Part shown: positions 1-7,520 of the stretch, piece by piece | Layout of the letters: the number at the start of each line of letters is the position of its first letter | Numbering within the stretch: the stretch's first letter is position 1 | Assembly: GCA_014239155.1 (NCBI GenBank) | Contig: JAAZZQ010000035.1 | Coordinates: forward strand, 44,305-108,304 | Direction: 5' to 3' | DNA: 64,000 nt | Source of the DNA: Lachnospiraceae bacterium | Lineage (GTDB): Bacteria > Bacillota > Clostridia > Lachnospirales > Lachnospiraceae | Position numbers and translations under genes: made by a program | Notes under the pieces: model-generated | Told to the model about the DNA's origin: nothing | Databases searched by the model: none | Seen by the model: only the letters and a program-made list of their open reading frames with translations

Positions 1-877
1 CTGCACTCACTTGCACACTCCCTAGTCCGAATTGCACTTGCACCTCACCGTTTTGATTGGTGTGCAGCGTAGCAATCAAACCATAATGGGCATAGTTAAG
101 CACTTTAAAGTGTACCTGCATATCAGCAAACAAACTGCCATCGTTAGCGCACAGCGTCAGAACTGCCGTGACAGTCTTTGCGTAATGCGCTGTGACATTA
201 TGATATGTAACAGCACCATTGTGAGAAATAATATCATCACCATGCTCTTGCAAACCAAAGCTTCGCGCATGCACAAGAATCGCTCTGGAGGCAGGAAGGC
301 TAAACCACCCCTGATTGAGCACTGGCTCCGGCTCACAAGCTCCAAAATATTGCCAGCGACCTCCACAGTACACCTCCACCCATGCATGGTTGTCATTGCA
401 GTGCGCCCACAAAGGCGCATACACCTGACGGGCAGCAATCCCCACACTGCGCAACACAGTCACCGCAAAGGTACTTTCTTCTCCACAACGCCCAAAGCCA
501 CTCTTGTAGACCGTTACTGCATTTGCTGTGCGCGCATCTGCCTGATGATATGTCGCATTCTGGGCACACCAGAGATTTACACGCAGAATCGCTTCCTCCA
601 AAGAAAGCCCATCCAAAACAGGCATCACCATGTCATAAAATAACTTGTAACAATCCTCAATACGCTCGCTGTTTACTCTGTATGCTGCCACATTTTCCAA
701 AAAAATCTCTTCAGGCAGTTCACTGCACCATGCCACATGCTCCCGCAGCCAAGCCGCATGTTCCGCAAAAGCGTACAACACTTTCTCGGGTACATCAACC
801 TTGTCACAATATGGCATCCCACTTTGGTAATACGCCAATATCCTCTCTATAAGGACTGGTGTGACCATTTGATCCAT
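1..877 (-). CDS. Transglutaminase-like protein, 3' part beyond window edge
   Basis: An open frame of 292 codons reads leftward and runs off the window at position 1, so only the N-terminal part is visible. The start ATG at 877 follows a clear TAGGAGG site 8 bases upstream. The core fits the transglutaminase/protease fold: Cys131 in GRCGEES, His164 in NDNHAWVEVY, then a GACEPEP stretch near residue 180 where classical members carry the third catalytic Asp. That replacement recurs, as I recall, in a bacterial subfamily of this fold. There is no signal peptide or membrane segment in the visible part, which suggests a cytoplasmic enzyme. Substrate is unknown. It is transcribed divergently from a LacI-type regulator, at the edge of a glycan-utilisation region, so a role in that pathway is possible but only inferred. 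Confidence 0.75.
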   Translation of the reverse strand, partial: MDQMVTPVLIERILAYYQSGMPYCDKVDVPEKVLYAFAEHAAWLREHVAWCSELPEEIFLENVAAYRVNSERIEDCYKLFYDMVMPVLDGLSLEEAILRVNLWCAQNATYHQADARTANAVTVYKSGFGRCGEESTFAVTVLRSVGIAARQVYAPLWAHCNDNHAWVEVYCGGRWQYFGACEPEPVLNQGWFSLPASRAILVHARSFGLQEHGDDIISHNGAVTYHNVTAHYAKTVTAVLTLCANDGSLFADMQVHFKVLNYAHYGLIATLHTNQNGEVQVQFGLGSVQVSA

Positions 878-957
878 TTCCGTTTCCTCCTAAATTATAA
901 ATTATGACGAAAATTTTTTTGAAATGTAACTAAAATACTTTACATTTTGTTAATCAT

Positions 958-986
958 ACTATAACAACTTACTTTACATATTGCAA
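958..986 (-). promoter_or_regulatory. Predicted promoter of the transglutaminase-like gene
   Basis: On the minus strand a TTGCAA -35 box (981-986) and a TATAGT -10 box (958-963) are separated by 17 bases and lie about 80 bases upstream of the start at 877. The rest of 878-1230 is AT-rich and shows no gene. Confidence 0.45.
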
Positions 987-1230
987 GTAGAATTTCTTAT
1001 TTCTTTTATTTTTTAGTAAATATGTCTATTTTGTGTGCGCAACGCCAATTTATCTACGCCGCTATCCCTTCAATATTTGTTACTATTCACAATTTCTATG
1101 GTATAAATAGTAATATAAAATAACAATCCTACTCTTACAAAATGTGTATTTCAACAAACATTTCTTTCTACTTTATGATTGTTTTTTCTACCTTTTTATG
1201 GTATGGTAAACATATAATATTACTACTTTT

Positions 1231-1510
1231 GTAACAGTTCAGGCAAGCTGGCCTGTTACTGCAAAAATCCATTGAAAATCGTCTTTGGCAATGGGATTTT
1301 TGCTCTCAAACTTTATGTTGTAACAGTTCAGCCCTTGGCTTCCTGTTACAGACATCAAGCCATACAAAACCACTTCGTGGTGGTTTGATGTATCTCTGCC
1401 ACTACACAGTTTTACGGACTTTGCAGTAAATGCAAAGTCTTAGACTGAACTGTATTTTACGCTTTCTTACGGTCTTTGCAAGACCTGCAAAGACCTATCT
1501 GAACTGTTAC
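1231..1510 (+). mobile_element. MITE copy 1 (outer), interrupted by a second copy
   Basis: The element begins GTAACAGTTCAG (1231) and ends CTGAACTGTTAC (1510), a perfect 12-bp terminal inverted repeat. It is flanked on both sides by an identical 8-bp direct repeat, CTACTTTT (1223-1230 and 1511-1518). Inside are two hairpins, GTAACAG...CTGTTAC and GCAAAAATCC...GGATTTTTGC. Removing the nested copy at 1320-1455 and one 8-bp duplicate leaves 136 bp, the same size as the other copies in the window. It contains no transposase. The 5'-GTAA ends and 8-bp target duplication are characters of the IS66 family, so an IS66-mobilised miniature element is inferred. Confidence 0.85.
1320..1455 (+). mobile_element. 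MITE copy 2, nested inside copy 1
   Basis: This 136-bp copy starts GTAACAGTTCAG and ends near CTGAACTGTA. Its inner hairpin is built from CATCAAGCCA-type and TGGTTTGATG-type arms. The flanks TTTATGTT (1312-1319) and TTTACGCT (1456-1463) match at 6 of 8 positions, as expected for an aged target duplication. Comparison with the copy at 7168-7301 shows the interrupted sequence (ctcaa...tatg...tcttacgg) rejoining once the insert is removed. Confidence 0.8.
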
Positions 1511-1603
1511 CTACTTTTTACATTTATAAATTAATACTTGCTGCACACCGCTATTCGTGTGTTTCATTGATTAAATGATGTACCAGCAGATAGGAGTTTT
1601 TCT

Positions 1604-2611
1604 ATGGAAAAAGTGACAATGAATAATATTGCAGAGGCACTCAATATTTCGAGAGTGACTGTCAGCAGGGCATTCAATAACCAGACGGGAGTGTCCGAGA
1701 TCTTAAAAGAACAAATCTTTACAAAAGCAAGCGAAATGGGATACACCAAATTTCCCTATCCGTTTGTGAAACCACCTGTCCAGAAAGAGCACACTGTTTC
1801 TCTCATTGTTTCACGACCTGATTCTACCCTATTCTGGACTAATATTATCCACCGCATGGCACAAGAACTTTTAAAATACAATATCAATCTCTTATATACT
1901 TATGTTCCTTCCATCTACACCAAGGACTTTATGCTGCCTTCTATTTTGTTAAACGATAATGTAGATGGCATTATCACAGTAAATGTGTACGCCCCTGAAA
2001 TTTTGGAGATGATTAATTGTCTGCCGATTCCTAAAATTTTTCTTGACACAGTTCCCATGCTGTCTGAACAAAAATTGACAGGGGACCTAGTCTTAATCGA
2101 AGGATACCAAACAGAATGGAATATCACCCAAATTCTTATCCAAGAAGGACATACAAATATCGGATTTCTGGGAGATATTAATTATGCGCGCACCAACATG
2201 GAGCGTTATCGCGGCTACTGCGACTGTATGCAAAAACATGGGCTTCCAATCCGTTCCGAATACTGTCTCACCAAGTCCATCGGTGTTTTCTCCTATGACC
2301 GAGAACTGCGTACCTTTCTGGATTCTTTGACCATCTGGCCGACCGCATTTGTATGTGTCAACGACTATGTAGCGCACTTTGTACAGATTTACATAGATGA
2401 GAAGTCAAAACAATTGCCACATCCGATTGTACTGACGGGCTTTGACAACACGGGTGAGTTCACCAATATCGCGGGCCGCATTATCACAGCCAATGTATCA
2501 ACCGAATTGCTCGGCAAACGCCTCGCACTACAGTTATTATTTCGCACACAACATTCAGATGCTCCCTACGAACTAACTTTTATCGCATCATCAGTTGTTC
2601 GTTTTCTATAA
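1604..2611 (+). CDS. LacI-family transcriptional regulator (paralogue 1)
   Basis: This 335-residue protein has an N-terminal LacI helix-turn-helix (residues 4-25, NIAEALNISRVTVSRAF) and a periplasmic-binding-protein-like effector domain from about residue 62 (SLIVSRPDS) to the end, with the typical TGFDNTGEFTN stretch near 280. The start ATG at 1604 has TAGGAG upstream. It is about two-thirds identical over its length to the regulator at 20511, and the recognition helices are almost the same, so the two may bind related operators. Its C-terminus ends roughly three residues earlier than its partner, in VVRFL. It lies tail to tail with a sugar kinase and likely controls carbohydrate genes nearby. 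The effector sugar cannot be read from the sequence. Confidence 0.88.
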   Translation: MEKVTMNNIAEALNISRVTVSRAFNNQTGVSEILKEQIFTKASEMGYTKFPYPFVKPPVQKEHTVSLIVSRPDSTLFWTNIIHRMAQELLKYNINLLYTYVPSIYTKDFMLPSILLNDNVDGIITVNVYAPEILEMINCLPIPKIFLDTVPMLSEQKLTGDLVLIEGYQTEWNITQILIQEGHTNIGFLGDINYARTNMERYRGYCDCMQKHGLPIRSEYCLTKSIGVFSYDRELRTFLDSLTIWPTAFVCVNDYVAHFVQIYIDEKSKQLPHPIVLTGFDNTGEFTNIAGRIITANVSTELLGKRLALQLLFRTQHSDAPYELTFIASSVVRFL

Positions 2612-2631
2612 AATCAAACGCCTGTGTGCAG

Positions 2632-2668
2632 AAAAAAGGAGACAACGCTATATGTCGTCATCTCCTTT
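2632..2668. terminator. Bidirectional terminator between regulator and kinase
   Basis: AAAGGAGA (2635-2642) pairs with TCTCCTTT (2661-2668), with further pairing inside. It lies between two convergent genes, with an A-run on one side and a T-rich stretch on the other. Confidence 0.65.
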
Positions 2669-2679
2669 CATCTTGTTTT

Positions 2680-3738
2680 CTATCGATTCATTTCAAGCTG
2701 TGGTCCTGTGGCATGATGATTCCTGATGATTCCATCAATCTCTTTTAAATCAGAGGAAGGTAAGTCTCCCGGAATCGTATTTTTAACCGCTGCCGTGGCA
2801 TTTCCATACTCCATTGCCTTCGTGCAGTCCATATTGTGCGCAAGCAATCCATACAGTGCACCAGATATATAGGCGTCACCGCTTCCAATCCGATCCACCA
2901 CGTCAATATTTTCATATGCTGGCTCTTGCACATAACAGTCATTGATTGCATCATAAATGCAAGAACCAAAAGAATGAACCTTTGGAGAATGCACTATGCG
3001 CTGTGTTGATGCAACCACGCTAATCTTATAGTCCTTTGTGAAACTTTTCATCATCTCCTGCACAGTGCCTTCTTTTTTAAAGGTTAGTCTGGCAGTATCT
3101 TCCGAACAGAAAAATACATCTACATAAGGAAGAATCTGCTCAATGCACGCTTTTGCCTCCTCACCTGTCCATAGATTTCCTCTAAAATTTACATCAAAGG
3201 AAATCAAAGTACCGTTTTCCTTAAAGCGCTTAATCATCTCAACCGCAGTATTTCTCGTCTTCTCTCCAAGTGCTAGCGTAATTCCCGTCGTGTGAAAACA
3301 ACGTGCAGAAGTAAACATTTTCTCTGGAAAATCATCAATGGAAATCTCCGTAAATGCAGTATTTTTTCTGTCATAAACAACATTTGGTTTTCTTGGATGT
3401 GCACCATATTCATAATAATAAATACCCAATCTGGAATCTTTTGTGTTATCATATACTAGATAATCGTCACTCACACCGCAAAAACGCACTCTGTTTTGAA
3501 TATACCTTCCCAAATCATTTGCAGGAACCCGTGAAATAATTCCTGTCCTTAACCCTAACAGCGAAGTTCCTGACACCACATTTAATTCCGCGCCACCCGC
3601 CTGCTTCTGAAACACATCTCCTCTAGTAAGCCGCTCGTTTACTGGCGGCGAAAGACGAAGCAAAATCTCTCCTAATGCCAGCAGGTCAAATTCTCGTCTC
3701 TTGAATACTTCCTTATTTGTATTTGCGTTTGTATCCAT
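2680..3738 (-). CDS. kdgK: 2-keto-3-deoxygluconate kinase-type PfkB sugar kinase
   Basis: This 352-residue cytosolic enzyme of the PfkB family most likely phosphorylates 2-keto-3-deoxygluconate to the 6-phosphate. Visible signatures are the N-terminal substrate strand AGGAELNVV, a YYYEYGAHPRKPNVVYDR segment typical of KdgK, DVNFRGNLW in the middle, and the C-terminal anion-hole and base motif DRIGSGDAYISGAL (PfkB signature 2). The ATG at 3738 has AAGGAG eight bases upstream. It is about 15-40 residues longer than usual KdgK, mostly from an N-terminal extension (MDTNANTNKEVFKRR). No KDPG aldolase or uronate isomerase gene is adjacent, so the exact sugar acid is inferred from family resemblance and another PfkB substrate is possible. 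Confidence 0.75.
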   Translation of the reverse strand: MDTNANTNKEVFKRREFDLLALGEILLRLSPPVNERLTRGDVFQKQAGGAELNVVSGTSLLGLRTGIISRVPANDLGRYIQNRVRFCGVSDDYLVYDNTKDSRLGIYYYEYGAHPRKPNVVYDRKNTAFTEISIDDFPEKMFTSARCFHTTGITLALGEKTRNTAVEMIKRFKENGTLISFDVNFRGNLWTGEEAKACIEQILPYVDVFFCSEDTARLTFKKEGTVQEMMKSFTKDYKISVVASTQRIVHSPKVHSFGSCIYDAINDCYVQEPAYENIDVVDRIGSGDAYISGALYGLLAHNMDCTKAMEYGNATAAVKNTIPGDLPSSDLKEIDGIIRNHHATGPQLEMNR

Positions 3739-3767
3739 ATGCTCAGCTCCTTATCTCTGAAACGTTC

Positions 3768-3840
3768 CTAGTATTTCATTCCGTCAGAAATTAGAATGAT
3801 ACAACATACAACCTTAATTTCTGTCGGGATCGGGTACTAG
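3768..3840 (-). promoter_or_regulatory. Structured leader (long inverted repeat) of the kdgK-type gene
   Basis: CTAGTA/TACTAG and CAGAAATTA/TAATTTCTG arms form one long imperfect stem-loop, placed between the predicted promoter and the ribosome binding site of the kinase. It could be a regulatory leader or a remnant of a palindromic repeat. It does not match a riboswitch I recognise. Confidence 0.4.
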
Positions 3841-3882
3841 AATATTTCTTGCTCCTTACTGATGTAAGCTCTTACATTGTAT

Positions 3883-3911
3883 ATATTAACATACAAAAAC
3901 AAAAATATCAA
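3883..3911 (-). promoter_or_regulatory. Predicted promoter of the kdgK-type gene
   Basis: On the minus strand TTGATA (3906-3911) and TAATAT (3883-3888) are separated by 17 bases, giving a leader of about 140 bases that contains the inverted repeat at 3768-3840. Confidence 0.5.
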
Positions 3912-3995
3912 ATAAAAATCTTTATGAATTTCACAATTTTATCACAATTAGATAACAATTGAAACACAAATTCATTTTATAGTATAACCATAACA

Positions 3996-4132
3996 GCAAC
4001 AGTTCAGCCTTTGGCTTCCTGTTGCAGACATCAAGCCATGCATAATCGCTTCGCGATGGCTTGATGTATCTCTACTACTACACGTTTTTACGGACTTTAC
4101 AGTAAATGCAAAGTCCTAGACTGAACTGTAAC
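3996..4132 (+). mobile_element. MITE copy 3
   Basis: A 137-bp copy from GCAACAGTTCAG to CTGAACTGTAAC, with internal arms CATCAAGCCAT and ATGGCTTGATG. The flanks CCATAACA (3988-3995) and CCATAGCA (4133-4140) are 7 of 8 identical, consistent with an 8-bp target duplication. It lies in the intergenic space upstream of the HtrA gene, about 150 bp before its start. The remaining bases up to 4282 show no gene. Confidence 0.8.
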
Positions 4133-4282
4133 CCATAGCAACGCTAATTTAAAAATGTTATTGACATTTTTGCTCGGCGTAGAAACCATGACATAAAACC
4201 AATTTGCACGCCTGCAATAAAACAGCAAAAATATTGTAATGATAAATATAACATTCTTTTAATTTTGAAGGGAGATTCTATT

Positions 4283-5800
4283 ATGTACGAAAACAACAAT
4301 AACTACTCACAGCAGTCAAATAACGCAGGAAGCACTGGCAATGGATATCCAGAGTATTATTATTCTACAGGTGCTCCAAACATCAACTACGAGCAGACGC
4401 AGCGCCCTCCAGTAGACGCGCCAAAAATAAAACAAAAAAAGACAAACGGTTTTGGCAAAAAAGCAGTGTCTGTTGTCTGTCTTGGTCTAGTATTTGGCAT
4501 TTCTGCTGGCGCAGCTTTTAGCATTCCTGCATCGATTGCCACAAAAGAATTAAAGCAAGCCAAACTTGAAATGCAGCAGATGCAAGATAGTCAGAGCGCT
4601 ACTTCTAGCAAGCCATCGCTCACAACTACAGCGGACTCTCTGACAACCTCCAACGCACTTCACAACAGTAATACATCTGCTACCGTGTCTGCAATTGTTG
4701 ACAGTTGTCTGCCAAGTGTTGTATCAATTACCAACAAAGGTGTAACAGAAGTTCGCACAATGTTTGGTACTTACCAACAAGATACAGAAAATAGTGGTTC
4801 TGGCATTATAATTGGCGAGAACGACACAGAACTCTTAATTGTGACAAACTATCATGTTGTGTCAGGAAGCAATGAACTGAGCGTTGTATTTAGCTATGAT
4901 GAGGACAGCGATGAACCTTCACTGGTCAGCGCACGCGTCAAAGGATATGAAGCAGACAAAGATCTTGCTGTTATCTCCGTTTCTCTTGACGACATCACAG
5001 ATGAAATGCGATCTAAAATTAAAATTGCAACTGTCGGGGATTCTTCCAATCTAGTGCTTGGGCAAGAAGTTGTAGCAATCGGTAATGCGCTTGGCTATGG
5101 TCAGTCTGTTACGACAGGCATTATTAGTGCACTTGGTCGAAATGTCACTGTCTCCGACGATAATGGCAGCAGTATTACAAACAAACTGATTCAGACAGAT
5201 GCAGCAATCAATCCGGGTAATTCTGGCGGTGCACTCTTAAATATGAACGGAGAACTGATTGGAATCAATTCCGTAAAAGTTTCCTCTAGTTCTGTTGAAG
5301 GCATGGGATATGCAATTCCAATCTCAGATGTTCAATCCATTATTGAAGAACTTATGCTAAAGGAGACGAGAGATGTGGTTTCAGAAGAAAGGCAAGGCTA
5401 TTTGGGTATTCAGCCGATTGATGTGACAAATGATATTTATGAGACTTATGGTATGCCAGTTGGTATCTATATTAACACCGTTTATGAAAACTCCCCAGCG
5501 GAAGCTGCCGGGCTTGTCAAGGGCAATATCATTACAAAATTTGATGGTCAAACCGTGAAAACCCGGGAAGAGCTGATGTCTCTGCTCACTTATTACAGTG
5601 CTGGTGAGACAGTCGATGTCGTTGTGATGGTACAAAGTTCAGAGGGCTATGTCGAAAAAACTGTTCAGTTAACACTTGGCACAAAAGATATTTTCGGAGA
5701 TGACGCCGATAACACACAATCCAATCAACAGCGTCAGGAATCCAGAGAAGACGAAAATGGATACTTTAATCCATTTGGATCATTCTGGTCAATTCCTTAA
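4283..5800 (+). CDS. htrA: Membrane-anchored HtrA/DegP-type serine protease with one PDZ domain
   Basis: This 505-residue protein degrades or remodels misfolded proteins at the outer face of the membrane. Residues 1-58 are a cytoplasmic, Asn/Gln/Tyr-rich disordered tail. Residues about 59-86 form one membrane helix, followed by a short linker. The trypsin-like domain shows the triad His191 (TNYHVV), Asp227 (ADKDLAV) and Ser314 (NPGNSGGALL). A PDZ domain covers about residues 371-460 (YLGIQP...SPAEAAGLVKGNIITKFDG). The start at 4283 was chosen over an upstream in-frame TTG because GAAGGGAG lies just before it. The architecture equals Bacillus HtrA/YvtA-type proteases. The neighbours are unrelated and the gene appears monocistronic, ending at a hairpin. 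Confidence 0.93.
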   Translation: MYENNNNYSQQSNNAGSTGNGYPEYYYSTGAPNINYEQTQRPPVDAPKIKQKKTNGFGKKAVSVVCLGLVFGISAGAAFSIPASIATKELKQAKLEMQQMQDSQSATSSKPSLTTTADSLTTSNALHNSNTSATVSAIVDSCLPSVVSITNKGVTEVRTMFGTYQQDTENSGSGIIIGENDTELLIVTNYHVVSGSNELSVVFSYDEDSDEPSLVSARVKGYEADKDLAVISVSLDDITDEMRSKIKIATVGDSSNLVLGQEVVAIGNALGYGQSVTTGIISALGRNVTVSDDNGSSITNKLIQTDAAINPGNSGGALLNMNGELIGINSVKVSSSSVEGMGYAIPISDVQSIIEELMLKETRDVVSEERQGYLGIQPIDVTNDIYETYGMPVGIYINTVYENSPAEAAGLVKGNIITKFDGQTVKTREELMSLLTYYSAGETVDVVVMVQSSEGYVEKTVQLTLGTKDIFGDDADNTQSNQQRQESREDENGYFNPFGSFWSIP

Positions 5801-5802
5801 TC

Positions 5803-5890
5803 GAGTAGGGAAGTAATCTTCCCTACTCGCCACACGACCTGCGCGCCACTTTAGTGGCATATTTCCTTTGCGCAGGTCTGCGCATAAAAC
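5803..5890 (+). repeat. Y-shaped structured intergenic element, copy R1
   Basis: GAGTAGGGAA/TTCCCTACTC forms a first hairpin. Then GACCTGCGC (5836-5844) pairs with GCGCAGGTC (5870-5878) around an inner hairpin GCCACT/AGTGGC (5845-5858) and a conserved ATATTTCC strand. It ends in TGCGCATAAAAC, immediately before a terminator. Related copies are at 15136, 31391, 33520, 45393, 47997, 63281 and 63581 (reverse). Confidence 0.7.
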
Positions 5891-5917
5891 AAAAAGCAGG
5901 CTGTACGCCTGCTTTTT
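5891..5917. terminator. Bidirectional terminator after htrA
   Basis: AAAAAGCAGGC and GCCTGCTTTTT form a strong stem with A and T runs on both sides. It overlaps the stop codon of the convergent kinase gene (5916-5918). Confidence 0.85.
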
Positions 5918-7001
5918 ATAATTCTATTCTCGTTCTCTCCACAAGCGCAGGAATACACAATTGTGGATTTACTGCCATTTTTCCCTCGCCTGTAATACTC
6001 AAAGCGGCCAATCCAATTTTTGCCATCTGGCGGATACTCAAATGCTTCATATATCCAAGCACCACGCCTGCCATAAACGCATCATTTGCTCCATTGCAAT
6101 GAATATGCTGTCCTCCAGAGCTATTTACCATAAACTGCTCCTCGTCACAAGCACAGTAAACACCGCCTTTTTCTGGCAGAATAAAAACATTCTTCACACC
6201 TTTTTCCAAAATAATATCCGCCGCCCGTTCCAGCGAATCTTTATCCTGAATCCGAATACCACTCAAAACCTCTGCCTCCGCCTCATTTGCCATCACAACG
6301 CAAAGTCTGTCAAGAACTGGAAGCAGTTTCTCCGCTCTCTTACGCGACTCTGCGGAGGCAAACACTGGCGCTCTGCACTTTTCACAAAGATATTGAATTG
6401 TCCCTGCTGGTATATTCGTATCCAATATGATCATGCGCGACTTATTTAACAGTTCCATCTTAGAAGAAATAAATTTCGTTGTCAGCTTTTCATAAATCCG
6501 CATATCCGATACAGAAAATTTTATATTCCCCTTTTCATCTGCTATATACAGATAAACCGGCGTGGACTCGCCGGATGTCTTTAAGGAATGTGCAATGTCT
6601 ATGCCAAGTTCCTCACAACTTTCAATAATACTGCGCGCATTGGGGTCATCGCCAATTGCGGTAATCAGTTTTACCCCTATACCAAGAAGTCTTAAATTAT
6701 GCGCTGTATTTCTTCCTGCGCCGCCAAGAGACTGTATCGCCCTTCCAGAATTAGAATCCCCTTCTGTCAGTGCTTCCTCGGGCGTTCCTCCAATATCAAT
6801 ATTGGCGCTTCCAATTACTGTACAATAGCTCGGACCACTTGTGACATATCCCTTTCCAAGAATATACCCTTTTTTCATCAGATTTGAAATATGTACTGCT
6901 GCCGATGAACGGGCAATGCCGGCCTTTGCTGCAAGTTCTTCCTGCGAGATCATTGGATTCTCTGTTATCCATTGAAATATCTGTGCCTCTCTATTTGTCA
7001 T
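5916..7001 (-). CDS. PfkB-family kinase with N-terminal winged helix (pseudouridine-kinase-like)
   Basis: The 361-residue protein joins a winged helix-turn-helix (residues about 1-55, REAQIFQWITENPMISQEELA) to a PfkB kinase domain (from SANIDIGG near 65). This is the layout of the YeiC/PsuK branch that phosphorylates pseudouridine. The glycine-rich SLGGAGRNTAHNL substrate segment is present. The C-terminal signature reads NGANDAFMAG instead of the usual GAGD, keeping the catalytic Asp but replacing one anion-hole Gly with Asn. No psuG glycosidase gene is adjacent, so the nucleoside assignment is uncertain and another sugar is possible. The HTH could make it a self-sensing regulator. The start at 7001 has GAGAGGGAG upstream. 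Confidence 0.7.
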   Translation of the reverse strand: MTNREAQIFQWITENPMISQEELAAKAGIARSSAAVHISNLMKKGYILGKGYVTSGPSYCTVIGSANIDIGGTPEEALTEGDSNSGRAIQSLGGAGRNTAHNLRLLGIGVKLITAIGDDPNARSIIESCEELGIDIAHSLKTSGESTPVYLYIADEKGNIKFSVSDMRIYEKLTTKFISSKMELLNKSRMIILDTNIPAGTIQYLCEKCRAPVFASAESRKRAEKLLPVLDRLCVVMANEAEAEVLSGIRIQDKDSLERAADIILEKGVKNVFILPEKGGVYCACDEEQFMVNSSGGQHIHCNGANDAFMAGVVLGYMKHLSIRQMAKIGLAALSITGEGKMAVNPQLCIPALVERTRIEL

Positions 7002-7167
7002 ATAATCTCCCTCTCTGTTGTGCCTTAAAAATTATTTTCAAGTATACATTCTGCACATAAAATACAGCAAAAATACATTAAACTATCTAAATAATTGTTC
7101 GTTCTTCCTATATTGTTATCATATCACCCAAAAAAACCACTGTCAATGCAATCTATAAAGTGACTCA

Positions 7168-7301
7168 GTTACAATTCAGCCTTGCCGAATTGTAACGCAA
7201 CAAGCTATGCAAAATCGCTACGCGATGGCTTGTTGCATCTCAACCACTATGTTTTCTTACGGAATTAGCAGTAAATGCAAAGTCCTAGACTGAACTGTAA
7301 T
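7168..7301 (+). mobile_element. MITE copy 4
   Basis: A 134-bp copy running from GTTACAATTCAG to CTGAACTGTAAT. It is flanked by a perfect 8-bp direct repeat, GTGACTCA (7160-7167 and 7302-7309), which marks a recent insertion. Internal arms GCAACAAGC and GCTTGTTGC form the central hairpin. Confidence 0.85.
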
Positions 7302-7318
7302 GTGACTCATGCAAAAAA

Positions 7319-7451
7319 GTTACTATTCAGACAGGATTTCGCATTCACTGCTAATTCCGTGCAAAAATGTGTCACATTCAAGTAAAAATCCATCACCAAA
7401 GGTGATTTTATATAGATTTTTACCCGTTACTGAAACGTAGTGAACAGTAAC
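7319..7451 (-). mobile_element. MITE copy 5, inverted and diverged
   Basis: Read on the minus strand it starts GTTACTGTTCAC, shows the central GGTAAAAATC/GATTTTTAC hairpin, and contains ACGGAATTAGCAG followed by a tail ending in CTGAATAGTAAC. These are the same landmarks as copies 1-4. At 133 bp it has the same length as its relatives. The flanks (GCAAAAAA and GAAAAAAT) match at 6 of 8. It lies 17 bp from copy 4 in the opposite direction. Confidence 0.75.
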
Positions 7452-7520
7452 GAAAAAATCCAATACAGACCATAATCCGCATTAGATTTTTTTATTCTGC
7501 CCCAATATATCACGCAAGCA

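Noticed and set aside
32..852. Plus-strand open frames of 203 and 156 codons at the left edge
   Set aside because: They are shadows of the transglutaminase-like gene on the minus strand, which has a ribosome binding site and recognisable catalytic motifs.
1231..1510. CRISPR-like repeat structure
   Set aside because: The repeated units are MITE copies with target duplications, not regularly spaced short repeats, and no cas genes are present.
3768..3840. Known riboswitch in the kdgK-type leader
   Set aside because: No conserved core of any riboswitch class I can recall is present, so it is listed only as a structured leader.
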